Assembly (NCBI GenBank): GCA_000442015.1
Contig: KE560528.1
Location: 1 to 20,148, forward strand
Reading direction: 5' to 3'
DNA length: 20,148 nucleotides
DNA from: Rozella allomycis CSF55
Taxonomy: Eukaryota; Rozellomycota
Shown here: positions 9,301 through 18,349 of the stretch, one piece after another
Numbering within the stretch: position 1 is the first letter of the stretch
Layout of the letters: each line of letters begins with the position of its first letter
Notes under the pieces: generated by a model
Databases searched by the model: none
What the model was told of the DNA's origin: nothing
What the model saw: only the letters and a program-made list of their open reading frames with translations
Position numbers and translations under genes: made by a program

Positions 9301-10025
9301 GATATCCAGATCAGCTTCGGTACCGTTGCTTCAAAATATAAATAACGGGACTATCAATACAACTACACCAGCGTCTACTCCACCAATTGGTAGCAGAACA
9401 TCATATACTGAAGTATTTTACAAAGGTATGTTATTATATAGTTATTATTACAGCGTTTTTATCACTCGTTGTGTCTCCAAAATTAGCCAGTTTGATTGAT
9501 GTACCCGAAACATTTTACCTTGATCATTCAAGACTAATTAATTTTCATAACGAATGGCAGGATTTGACAATTTTAGGTGTTTTGATGGTGTTGTTTAGGC
9601 AAGCTGTGGGTCGCAAAGTTGGTCCTGAAATCATGGGAGAGGTAAAGAAAGAGTTATGGGTTCTCCTTTTGGATGGAGAGACGACTATTGCGCACGTATC
9701 GGTACATATCATTTCAAAAGCTGAAAAAACTCGCGGAAAAGAATTTGATGAAAATGAAAGAAAAATGTTGACCGGACTGATAGACAAAAACCTTGCTCCA
9801 GATAGCTCTTTGTTTTCGCTAATTCAAAACAGAATCGCACTTCATTTATATTGCTACATGAAGGATGAAGCCTTAGATGAATCTCTCTTGACCAAACATG
9901 GAATGTACGAAACTGTAAATGAATTGAAAGAACTGGGAAAAAATATGCGCATGGTGGTTGAACATAACAGGATTACATATGGCCCAATTTATAATGAAAT
10001 TTTTAAAAGACTTTTAGGAGAATGA
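6373..10025 (+). CDS. T-complex protein 11 / Sok1 family protein (3 exons; broken by two assembly joins)
   Basis: TCP11-domain protein; family members are linked to cAMP/PKA signalling (yeast Sok1, mammalian TCP11). If one copy of each artefactual duplication is dropped, the exons are 6373-8086 plus 8217-8482, 8512-8730 plus 9254-9425, and 9454-10025. This gives an uninterrupted 980 residues with introns of 29 nt (8483-8511) and 28 nt. The N-terminal half is Ser/Lys-rich low complexity followed by a charged helical segment with many Lys, Arg and Gln. The TCP11 domain starts near 'LPYSSQLHRQLNEHID' and shows 'SPMRDTAVDNLEEL', 'ELMKLDQANHYLRKIRP', 'VRFEWKYF' and 'EHNRITYGPIYNEI'. The length fits fungal Sok1 better than the roughly 500-residue animal proteins. 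The stop TGA is followed six bases later by AATAAA (10031-10036). Confidence 0.92.
8087..8344 (+). repeat. 128-nt duplicated segment around the N at 8215 (allele-like overlap)
   Basis: 8087-8214 and 8217-8344 are equal in length and differ at six positions, all silent third-codon positions of the TCP11 frame. The join shifts the frame; removing one copy restores it. This fits two alleles of the same exon end, not an internal duplication. Confidence 0.88.
8731..9774 (+). repeat. 521-nt duplicated segment around the N at 9252 (allele-like overlap)
   Basis: 8731-9251 and 9254-9774 are each 521 nt, collinear, and both include the same 28-nt intron (8903-8930 and 9426-9453). Differences are scattered substitutions, mostly silent, with a few residue changes (for example Val/Ala, Ala/Gly, Gly/Glu). 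Collapsing the pair restores the TCP11 frame. Confidence 0.88.
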
Positions 10026-10342
10026 AATTAAATAAATACTGTAATTTGCAGACATTTTGATGGTGTTTTACGATTATCGTTTTTAGGTCTATCTTTAACC
10101 TAGTTGAGAATGTATACCAATTTTTATTGAAAATGGTTATTGCATTACCTCGAAGATTGGAGAGAGGAAGTTTACGTACCTGACAAGTAAATTGGTAGTT
10201 TAGTATTTAATNCTTTACGATTCGATTTTTTAGATCTATCTTTAAAAAGTTTTTTTAAAAAGATGGTTAGTTTAGTATTTAATCTATTTTTTATTGAATG
10301 AAGAGACATATGGTGAACCAATTAATAATTACTCTTCGTGGA
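10026..10342. other. Intergenic region between convergent TCP11 and SNM1 genes
   Basis: Holds the TCP11 poly(A) signal (10031-10036) and a likely minus-strand signal (TTTATT on the plus strand near 10290) for the SNM1-type gene. Around the N at 10212, 10067-10211 and 10214-10283 are partial copies that share both ends, but the right copy lacks about 75 nt. This looks like two alleles differing by an indel. No gene or RNA is seen. Confidence 0.55.
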
Positions 10343-11868
10343 TTATTTTTTCCAGGAATTTAGAATAGCTGAAACCGCAGAAAACCCTCTTCTTCCCGAC
10401 ACAGTTGGTATGAAGCGGTTACATTTTATACTCTGAACAAAATTTTTCAATTCTTCGCAACTAGAATGCTCAGAATAAGGAACCTTTCAAAAGCTTTTAA
10501 ATAAGTTACATTAACAATAGAGACTTGAGGAAGGTCACCTTTAAACCTAAGTGAGTTTAAGTTTGAGTTATTGTTGGTCCATCCGGTAGGTTTTATCGCT
10601 ATTAAATGTGAAAATTGTTTTTGAGATTCAAGGTAGTTTTTAAGTTTCTACTTGATGTTTGTCAACATTTTATACCGGTATTGTAAGATTCATCATCGAA
10701 TAAACATGAACAGATGCCGATAATGGATCATCGGTTGTTAATTCATTCAATTCAGGAAATTGTAAAAGATTGTATACTTTTCGTTTTGTGGGAGGAATAT
10801 AAATTCTAGTATTTAATGCTCGCGCCAACCCTTTTGTATTTTTTTGATCCAATTACCGATTGCGATCCGTTCTTTGCCAATTTTATATGTACCAACAACG
10901 ACAAGTACCTTTTTACCCGATGTATATTCTTTAATAGCATTTGACGTTTCTTTTATTATAACTTTTTGATCTGGAAAACTATAATTTGGATCACAATAAG
11001 TTGTATCCAAAAAGACAGTTTTGAAAAGATAATTATACTTTAAGCTATTGGTTATTTCAGGAATTAAGCGACAATCTCCTGTATGCAGATATTTAGAACC
11101 ATCTTTTAATTCAAAGATTATCATGGCAGCTCCAGGACAGCTACTTAAGATTATACATTTATGTTACTGATTTGCGTCAATAAAGGTGGCCTTCACTCCA
11201 TTAACTTCGAATGTTTTGTTCAAGGGAAAAGTTGAAATGNCGCTCCAGGACAGCTGCTTAATGTTATACATTTATGTTACTGATTTGCGTCAATAAATGT
11301 GACCTTCACTCCATTAACTTCGAATGTTTTGTTCAAGGGAAAAGTTGAAATGCATTCAGGGTTTACTCTTAATTCTTGCTTGACTAAACTGCCGGTTATG
11401 TCAGTACAAAACAGTCTCCCCGAAAATGATTTCGAAAGACCATTATAATGGTCCATGTGGAAATGTCTCATCTACCAAATATATTACTTTTACGTTAGGA
11501 AATGGGCTGTGCAATCAGGAAGTGTTCGTTTAAACTCATCGACAACAAACATAGTACCAGGTACNGCTTATCTACCAAGTATATTACTTTTACGTTAGGA
11601 AATGGGCTGTGCAGTCAGGAAGTGTTCGTTTAAACTCATCGACAACAAACATAGTACCAGGTACTCTTCTATAAAACGGGACTACTCCTTTTGGGCTATA
11701 AGTATTTTCTTTTGGTGTCGTGATCTCTTCCACCTTAACTTTTTTGGTCTTTTTGAATATATTATTCCAGGATTCCTTTAAGCTGATAGAAGTCTTCTTT
11801 ATTCCTTCTTTATAAGAAATAAGTATACAATCGTCTTCGATATCGCCAACTTCACCATTTCCAATCAT
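10343..11868 (-). CDS. DCLRE1A: SNM1/Pso2-type DNA crosslink-repair nuclease (DCLRE1A-like, 6 exons)
   Basis: Metallo-beta-lactamase/beta-CASP 5' exonuclease of the SNM1 family, acting in interstrand-crosslink repair. With the assembly duplications collapsed, exons on the minus strand are 11868-11594, 11466-11281, 11140-10857, 10830-10676, 10647-10510 and 10483-10343: 393 codons with stop and an open frame, introns 27, 27, 26, 28 and 26 nt. Family marks in order are 'VPFYRRVPGTMFVVDEF', the metal motif HFHMDH (residues 93-98, HxHxDH), 'VTFIDANHCPGA', 'LHTGDCR', 'LDTTYCDPNY', 'GTYKIGKER' and, near the end, 'KPTGW' and 'VPYSEHSS'. The middle position of HxHxDH is Met where human DCLRE1A has Ser. 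The start at 11868 has an in-frame TGA two codons upstream. At about 392 residues it is essentially the catalytic core plus a short Lys-rich leader; no UBZ-type zinc finger is seen. Confidence 0.9.
11129..11352 (-). repeat. 111-nt duplicated segment around the N at 11240
   Basis: 11129-11239 and 11242-11352 are collinear, equal in length and differ at a handful of bases. Each contains the same exon end, the 27-nt intron and the start of the next exon of the SNM1 gene. Dropping one copy restores the coding frame. Confidence 0.85.
11471..11664 (-). repeat. 94-nt duplicated segment around the N at 11565
   Basis: 11471-11564 and 11571-11664 are collinear near-identical copies spanning the end of SNM1 exon 1 and most of its first intron. 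The left copy retains the full 27-nt intron (11467-11493); the right copy is cut short a few bases before the N. Confidence 0.83.
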
Positions 11869-11954
11869 ATTTCATAAATGTTTCGTGCTAAAAATTATTT
11901 GGTCTTTTTCTAAAATTACGAAAAACATATAAATGTATAACTCATTAAATTTAT

Positions 11955-13709
11955 TTAAAAGTTAAAACCTCCTTGTGGAACAGTCATGTCATTTTGTTCG
12001 TAACCAATGAAATTCTCGCCCATGTCAATTTCTTCGTCCTCAGCGCCAAAGAATTTATCAATGATACGTTTGCTGCGATGGTAAATATCATCTAGATTAT
12101 GACTTTGAAGATCACAAATAGTCTCCATTCCACCAGCCTCTTCAACATTGAGAGCGTATGGATTGATAAGACCGGGACTTTGATCTTTAAGAGTCTCACC
12201 GACTTCGAGGATTCTCTCCAATGCATCAAGACATGTTTGAATAATACGGGAATCTCGGGACCTTAACATATCGCATAAAGGTTTGATACATCCTTGTTCC
12301 ACAAGATATCTAATTTACTAAAAGAAACAAAATTACCTTATTTGATCAGGACGTTCTAACTTGTATGAAGTTGCATTGCAAATAGCCCAACATGCTTCTT
12401 TCTTTACTTTATCACTTGCGTTTTGAAGGATTGAAATAAGTGGAGGAATGAGATTTGCATTGATAACTGCTTGGACTTGAGGTTCTGTTCCAGCGGTGAT
12501 GTTAGAAATAGCCCAACAGGTTTCTTTTACAGTGTTATCACGGTGACTAAATAACAAATTGCCGGCATATTGAAGAAATCCAGCGTCCAAGACAGCCTTT
12601 CTGATAAACGAGTAAAAATTACCTGAGTTTGTGAGTCATCTCCAGTTACAATATTTCCAAGTGCACGTAATGCTGGGGTTATAGTGCTAAATCCATTGTT
12701 TAACAATTGAACAAGGCGAGGAACGACACCCGCATCAATGACCTGCTGAATTTTAGTGTTAGCGCCATCAGTTAAATAACTAAAAGCCCAACATGCGTCT
12801 CCTACAACTTCATCATCAGGATAATTTATTAATCGGGACAAAGTAGGGATTATCAATGCAATCTTAGACCACGGTGGAGATGGGGATTTTCCTCTACACA
12901 AGTTAGAAAGTGCCCACACAGAGTTTCTCAGAAAAGATATTTTATAATTCTGTGGATTCTCAATCACAAAATTAACAATTGGAATTAAAATTTCCAAGAT
13001 TCCGCATTCCAAAACATGATCACGTGCACTGGCGCAGTCTCCAGCAATGTTACCAAGAGCCCATATAGCCTATCACTTAAATTCACTAAAAACTCATACT
13101 TGTTCTTGAAGCTCAGAATTGGAGGAATTGAGCATATTTAAAAATTGTGGAACTGCTCCATGTTGCATAACTATTGCAGTTTGAGCGGAAGTACCAGAAG
13201 CAATGTTGGTCAACACCCATGCAGCCTCCAATTGAATTTTTTCAACAATTTCGCGATTCTTTTGTCAGAAAGTGTAATATTTTACCAATGGATCAACATT
13301 TACAGGTTTGATAAACTCGACACAAATAGGGACAGCGCCACCTTGGATAACAACGTCAATAGGGGGATTATGCTCATTAGATAGTAATCTTCTCACTTCA
13401 CGCACAGCATCAAATCGGACTTGTAAATCTTCGGAAATCATCGAAGAGATTAAGTGTGGAAGTCTTTCAAGTCTACTCAATTTTTCACTTTCAACTGTTT
13501 GAGCTGGCTCACTTTGTTCCACAAGATTTCTTCGCTTATTCAGAGACTCTTCTCTTTTGTTCTTGCGAATTTCAACCGTTTGCTCATCTCTGCGACGACG
13601 AATTTCGTCTTTGGATAAAGCCTTATTTTTGAATGCTGCTTTACGAATATCTATGTTACGACTTCCGGTGTTTGACCTATATATAAAAAAACGATTCCAT
13701 TTACAACAT
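11955..13709 (-). CDS. Importin alpha (karyopherin alpha, KPNA1/SRP1-like; 6 exons)
   Basis: Nuclear import adaptor that binds classical nuclear localisation signals and hands cargo to importin beta. Exons on the minus strand are 13709-13705 (only five bases: ATG plus two), 13676-13286, 13258-13100, 13069-12623, 12596-12337 and 12309-11955, giving 538 residues, the usual length. Introns are 28, 27, 30, 26 and 27 nt. The N-terminal importin-beta-binding region is basic ('[16 protein letters not shown]', then KRRN). Armadillo repeats follow with the Trp/Asn ladder that lines the NLS groove (WVLTN, WALGN, WALSN, ... WAISN, WAICN); one repeat has Tyr in place of Asn (WAFSY). The tail has an acidic patch and ends 'PQGGFNF', a fungal-looking ending. 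The stop TAA shares a base with a minus-strand AATAAA (11955-11950). Confidence 0.97.
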
Positions 13710-13869
13710 TTCTAAAATGACCAGGGTGTCCCGCGTGAACTTGAAAAGTTTATTTTAGAATCATCAAGTGATTGAATTTAAATGGGTTATAAAACCGAAA
13801 AAAATAAACTGAAAATTATTATAGGCATTCTATGTGAGAGGTAATGTGCCATTTATTGCTTAATTATAT
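13710..13869. promoter_or_regulatory. Intergenic spacer between GGT (3' end) and importin alpha (5' end)
   Basis: 160 bases between the GGT stop codon and the importin alpha start, both on the minus strand. It must hold the importin alpha promoter and leader and the GGT cleavage site. No TATA box or other motif is recognised. Confidence 0.4.
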
Positions 13870-16034
13870 TTATTTAGCGATTGCATAACCATGCTTTCTT
13901 GTGTCAGCACCTGCGACATAACCACCTTTGGGGGATAATTTTGCTGCAATTTGGACAGCGGAATTTGGTCCTTCGAAGAGAATATCATGGCCAAATGAGC
14001 GTAAGGTTTCTAGAATAGAAGGTTCGTACAAAGATTCGGCATGTAACTTTTAAGATTGATTTTAAATTTTACAATGTTGGGTATCAATTGATGGTGCAGG
14101 CGAGGTTCTTCTATGGCTTGTTGTGGAAGCATTCTTCTGGTCATGATATTTAAAAGTACCTGTCTATCGAACATTGATTATAAATACTTGAATTACAGCA
14201 CTGATAATATAGCTTCCACCAGATCCACCTGTAACTATCCACGGTTGACCTTCCCTCTCAATAATGATAGGTGCCATAGAAGACTGTGGCCTTTTAAGTG
14301 GTTCTAGTTGATCAGATTTTAAAAAAGTTACCAATGTAATTATTTGGATTGGGAACGAAGCCAAAGGCGTTAGATCTACCAGGTTGGCTAAAATCATCCA
14401 TTTCATTATTCAGCATTATGCCAGTCTGGGGATCAATTAATTTAGAGCCAAATATGTGATTTATCTAAAATATTAATAACTATTACTTACGGTGCTTGTT
14501 AAACTAAAACTTATTCCATCTTTATCAATTATAGAAATGTGAGTTGTTCCGTGATCATCAATTCCTTCTATTTTTGCGCTACTATAATATTCAGGATCAA
14601 AAGTTTCGTCCTGAGATTTGGCATTATGCAATAAAGTTTACATCGTGAATTCTCTTTCTCATAGAATCGGCAAAAGTCTTATTGACTGATTGTTTCACAA
14701 AGTCATAGATAGTTTTATTAAACATCGGATCACCCAGTGTGGATCTTATCCCATAAACGAATTTTAATGATTCAACAATCCTATTGTACTTGAAGATTAT
14801 TTGAAGTACCTTTGAACATAAACTGCAGGTTCTGGTTCCTCATCGCCGTATCCTTCCAAAATATTCAACAACGTAATAATCAAATTTCCACTTCCCGGTG
14901 CACCAATACTGTATATTTGAGAACCTTTGAAAGTCCCGTTAACCACTTCACGCTGGATGCTTTTGTACTTTTTCAAATCTTCCATGGTCAAAACCCCACC
15001 TCTTTCTTGAACAAAATCTACAACACTTTGTCCAACTTTTCCCGAGTAAAAGATAGCTGGTCCATTCTCAGAAATCGCTTCCAGAGTATCAGCGTAATTT
15101 TTGCGGTACATTGTATCACCCAATTCAAGCAAAACCCCATTCGGCGCAAAGACTTCTCTCAAAGTGGGTTCATTCATAATATCATCTTTATATATCTCAA
15201 TAAAATTTTAAACATTATTTACTTGAATGCGCCTAGCTAATTCTCTGTCCACGACAAAGCCATTACGGGCTAACTCAATAGATGGCGTAATAAGTTGATT
15301 CCATTCCAGTCCCAAAAGAGCAAATCTTTCTATTTTCTTTACAATTTTCTTACTTTTGATAAATGTCCCAGAAACCTTTTAACTCTCCAGGCACAGCTAC
15401 TGACAGTCCACCTATATATGAATAGATCTATTTAAAACCTTTTAATGAAGCACTGGGGTCATTTTTAAACATATCTTTAAATGCAGCTTCTGGCGCAACT
15501 TCTCTAAAATCATAGGCATAAATTTCACCATCAATGTCCCGAACCATGGCCATACCTCCACTATTGTCTTCAGCAAACATTTCATTACCCACCAATCCCA
15601 GAAGAAAAACTATTTACTGTCCCAATGCAGAATGCTGCCGCTATTCCAGCCTCAACAGCACTACCCCCTTGTTCCAAAATATTGCTTGCAATGTTAGTAC
15701 ATGTGACGTGTTCAGTGGCCACGGCATAATGATTTTCAAGAACTTCATCATCCAAAGCGTCTATAGCTCCGGCCTCATCAGTAATATCAAGCCATGGGCG
15801 TGAATAAGTGGAAACTATTGATGGTCGATTGAACATAGATATCATCATCACAATAAGAATAAGACTAGATGATATAAGTAAAAGCAGTCTTTTGTTTTTT
15901 GTTTTCACATCATCTGCATAAATGGTTCGGTCAATTTCCAAGCTAGTGTTTGTTACCATTCGATTGAATCTGTTGTTTGGTGAACAATTTTCAGACATCT
16001 CTTTTGAAGCATAACATAATCGCCATTTTATCAT
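13870..16034 (-). CDS. Gamma-glutamyltransferase / glutathione hydrolase (11 exons)
   Basis: N-terminal nucleophile hydrolase that cleaves the gamma-glutamyl bond of glutathione, on the cell surface or in the vacuole. Minus-strand exons: 16034-15589, 15560-15439, 15411-15354, 15325-15223, 15195-14810, 14780-14642, 14610-14491, 14464-14332, 14303-14188, 14159-14073 and 14046-13870. The ten introns are 26-31 nt and the joined frame gives 628 residues. A type II signal anchor spans about residues 49-67. Substrate-side marks are 'GGSAVEAGIAAAF', 'SSGIGGGG' and 'FREVAP'. The autocleavage site is Gly-Thr-Thr-His, with the catalytic Thr at about residue 440. The small subunit has 'NEMDDFSQPGRSNAFGF', 'KRPQSSMAP' and 'TGGSGGS', close to fungal and plant forms. 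Intron 2 begins GTTTT, the only non-GTA donor in the window. The stop TAA lies inside AATAAA (minus strand, 13874-13869). Confidence 0.97.
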
Positions 16035-16388
16035 GCTTTATGACATTTCCAATAAAGCTACTCAAATCTGGCAGAATCCATAATTCAAAATTGAACCCCT
16101 GATTTAGGAAATATTATAAATCAGCCAATGGTATTTAATCAATGTAGTCATTATAAAGATACCCAATGCCACTAATAGCTTGACAGCAATGGAACTCATG
16201 AAATCTAAGCTTCAAGAAAATACAGAGGAAATTGTTTTAACGAAGCCTCAACTTGAGCAAGTGATAAGTGAGTGTATGAAAAGCAAAATNTATTCAAAAT
16301 TGAAACCCTGATTTAGGAAATATTATAAATTAACCAATGGTATTTAATCAATGTAGTCATTATATAGGTACCGAATGCCACTAATAGC
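16035..16388. other. Divergent spacer between GGT and golgin, inflated by an assembly duplication
   Basis: Most of this stretch is the left copy (16083-16289) of a 207-nt segment repeated at 16292-16498 across the N at 16290. After collapse the two divergent start codons are only about 155 bp apart, so the real intergenic region is a short bidirectional promoter. The left copy reads into the golgin's first exon (ATG at 16189). Confidence 0.6.
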
Positions 16389-16498
16389 ATGGCGGCAATG
16401 GAACTCATTAAATCTAATCTTCAAGAAAATACAGAGGAAATTGTTTTGACGAAGCCTCAACTTGAGCAAGTGATAAGTGAGTGTATGAAAAGCAAAAT
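16083..16498 (+). repeat. 207-nt duplicated segment around the N at 16290
   Basis: 16083-16289 and 16292-16498 have equal length and are near-identical; both contain the golgin start region. They differ in the start context: the right copy has an extra in-frame ATG at 16389 that is TTG in the left copy, so that ATG is probably allele-specific. Confidence 0.87.
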
Positions 16499-17352
16499 CC
16501 ATAAACTAAAGTAGAATACATGCAAGAAATGATATTGAAGAAAGACAAAGAACTAGAAAGACTGAGAAAACACCTAATTGATGTAGAGGACATTCATACA
16601 CAAGAGTTACTATTGATTCAAAACCAGAGTATTCCTCAAACGCAAGCAAATAATGATAAAGAAGTCTTAGAAAAGCTATTAAGCGAAAAAGAAACATTAG
16701 CAAACGAATTGGAGGAGGCAAGATTATCAATAAATAATCTTCAGGCTGTTATTGAACATTTTGAAAATAGTAAAACTCATTATACTAATATTTAGAGATA
16801 AAAATAACGACATTTCTATTAAATTACACCAACTAAAACGATCATCTGTGTCAAAAGACGAAGAAATCCATCGGCTAGAAGCATTGTTAGAAGTCGAAAG
16901 GAAAAAGATTGAAGAACTTAAGATAGATCAAGTTTTTGTGAGTAAAATAGAAAAAGATTTGGTTTCAAGAAATCAACTGATTGACGAGTTGAATGAAGAG
17001 GGTAACAATCGCACCATAATAGAATAGTAAACACGCTAAAAATTAATCTGGCAACAATTAAAGATGCTAAGGAACAAAAAGATGCCGACCGCCTCCTTGA
17101 TAGAACACTTTTAGCCAATCTNGCTATAATAGAATAGTGAATACTCTAAAGATTAATCTTGCAACAATTAAAGATGCTAAAGAACAAAAAGATGCCGACC
17201 GCCTCCTTGATAGAACACTTTTAGCCAATCTGATTTTCAAATTCCTTATTGCGGATGGCCCCCAGAAAAGAAGGGAAGTACTTGAAATTATTGCAGGAAT
17301 TCTATTATTCTCTACCGACCAATGCAAAATAGTAATAATTAATATTTTATAA
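16398..17352 (+). CDS. Coiled-coil golgin with C-terminal GRAB/GRIP-like domain (Rud3/GMAP-210-like; 4 exons)
   Basis: Likely a small cis-Golgi tether. Exons are 16398-16482, 16512-16769, 16798-17001 and 17138-17352, the last taken from the right copy of a duplicated segment; introns are 29, 28 and 26 nt. The product is about 253 residues, rich in Glu, Lys, Leu and Gln in heptad-like order, so mostly coiled coil. The last 60 or so residues, 'LLDRTLLANLIFKFLIAD' then 'KRREVLEIIAGILLFS', resemble the Arf-binding GRAB domain (DRxLxxNLxxxFL...KRxExLxxIA) of Rud3 and GMAP-210; a GRIP domain is the alternative. The ATG at 16398 is chosen because both copies share it. Far shorter than animal GMAP-210 and shorter than yeast Rud3. 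No AATAAA is seen close to the stop. Confidence 0.65.
17016..17231 (+). repeat. 106-nt duplicated segment around the N at 17122
   Basis: 17016-17121 and 17126-17231 are near-identical copies of the start of the golgin's last exon with the end of the preceding intron. Both copies keep the TAG acceptor followed by the same reading frame, with only a few base differences. Confidence 0.85.
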
Positions 17353-17936
17353 AACGTAGTTGGGTTTATCTGAGATGAGTAGAAATACATCAGCATCATT
17401 GCTTGATGTATACGACAAAATATAAACGATCAAATATATTAACTGATATTGAATAAATTAACCTTTTTCGTAAAAAAAATTTCATACCATTTTATGGTAC
17501 ATAAAAAACAATGTTACTGTAGGGTGGCAGCGATGAGACGATTGATGGTTGTTCATTTTGTCTTTGTATAAATATAATATTATTACACCGTTACACATCT
17601 CTCATGGTGTAATGGTTAGCACTTGGGTCTCTGAATCCCANTAATTGGTATTTTATAAAACGAAGTTGGGTTTATCTGAGATGAGTGGAAATACATCTGC
17701 ATCATTGCTTGATGTATACGACAAAATATAAACGATCAAATATATTAACTGATATTGAATAAATTAACCTTTTTCGTAAAAATAATTTCTTACCATTTTA
17801 TGATACATAAAAAAACACTGTTACCGTAGGGTGGCAGCAATGAGTTGATCATTTTACGACTGAATAAATATATTATTATTAGTCATTTACACATCTCTCA
17901 TGGTGTAATGGTTAGCACTTGGGTCTCTGAATCCCA
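17343..17936 (+). repeat. About 300-nt duplicated segment around the N at 17641
   Basis: 17343-17640 and 17649-17936 are collinear, from the golgin 3' end into the tRNA-Gln gene. They are very similar at the ends but differ by substitutions and indels in the middle (around 17530-17590 versus 17836-17885). Non-coding copies varying by indels while coding copies vary by silent changes is what two alleles would show. Confidence 0.82.
17598..17640 (+). pseudogene. Truncated copy of the tRNA-Gln gene (assembly overlap)
   Basis: The first 43 bases of the tRNA at 17894 are repeated here and stop at the N at 17641. The missing 3' half is best explained by the contig ending there. It should not be counted as a separate gene or as a biological pseudogene. 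Confidence 0.8.
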
Positions 17937-17965
17937 CAATCTGAGTTCGATTCTCAGTGAGAGAG
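17894..17965 (+). tRNA. tRNA-Gln (anticodon CTG)
   Basis: A 72-nt cloverleaf: acceptor TCTCTCA pairs perfectly with TGAGAGA (17958-17964), with discriminator G at 17965. The D arm is GTG...CAC with GGTTAG. The anticodon loop is CTCTGAA with anticodon CTG at 17927-17929, and the T arm is CTGAG-TTCGATT-CTCAG. The anticodon stem has a T-T mismatch next to the loop, with the other four pairs intact. A run of six T (17966-17971) follows at once as RNA polymerase III terminator. The A and B boxes match other eukaryotic tRNA-Gln genes. There is no intron. Confidence 0.95.
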
Positions 17966-17971
17966 TTTTTT

Positions 17972-18349
17972 ATTTTTAGTAGAACTTTGCCAACCACGAA
18001 TGTTATTAAATAAATAGAATCTGTCAGTTTCCAGTGAATAAGTTAGTTGGCAATTAGAAATACTGTGTACCTATAATGATTGACTGTATTTTGATGTCTA
18101 TATGAAAAGAATTACGGGTGGAAATTTGCAAGTTTTTTATTTGTTAATTGATTGTTGAAAATAATGAACATTTGAGCTATAATTAAAATTTCTTTAGACT
18201 TTTTGAGCCCCAGGNAAATTACGGGTGGAAATTTGAAGTTTTTTATTTGATAATTGATTGTTGAAAATTGAACATTTGAGCTATAATTAAAATTTCTTTA
18301 GACTTTTTGAGCCCCAGGGGACAGGATTCTGAAAAATCCGAAGGACAGT
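17972..18349. other. Intergenic region between tRNA-Gln and WDR82
   Basis: AT-rich, without a gene. It contains the N at 18215 with allele-like copies 18110-18214 (105 nt) and 18217-18318 (102 nt) that differ by small indels. After collapse about 270 bases remain, which should include the WDR82 promoter. No other structure is recognised. Confidence 0.55.
18110..18318 (+). repeat. About 105-nt duplicated segment around the N at 18215
   Basis: Both copies begin AATTACGGGTGGAAATTTG and end GAGCCCCAGG. They differ by a one-base and a two-base indel plus a substitution. Same pattern as the other single-N joins. Confidence 0.83.

Noticed and set aside
8641-9774. Apparent tandem duplication inside the TCP11 domain
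   Set aside because: The copies have identical length, share an intron position and meet at a single N; collapsing them restores frame and the normal domain order. Treated as an assembly artefact.
16506-16730. Minus-strand frame opposite the golgin with hydrophobic composition
   Set aside because: Antisense of Glu/Lys-rich coiled-coil codons naturally reads as Leu/Phe/Ser; not a membrane protein gene.
17598-17965. Two tRNA-Gln genes in tandem
   Set aside because: The first is only a 5' half ending at an N and lies in a duplicated contig end; only one gene is supported.
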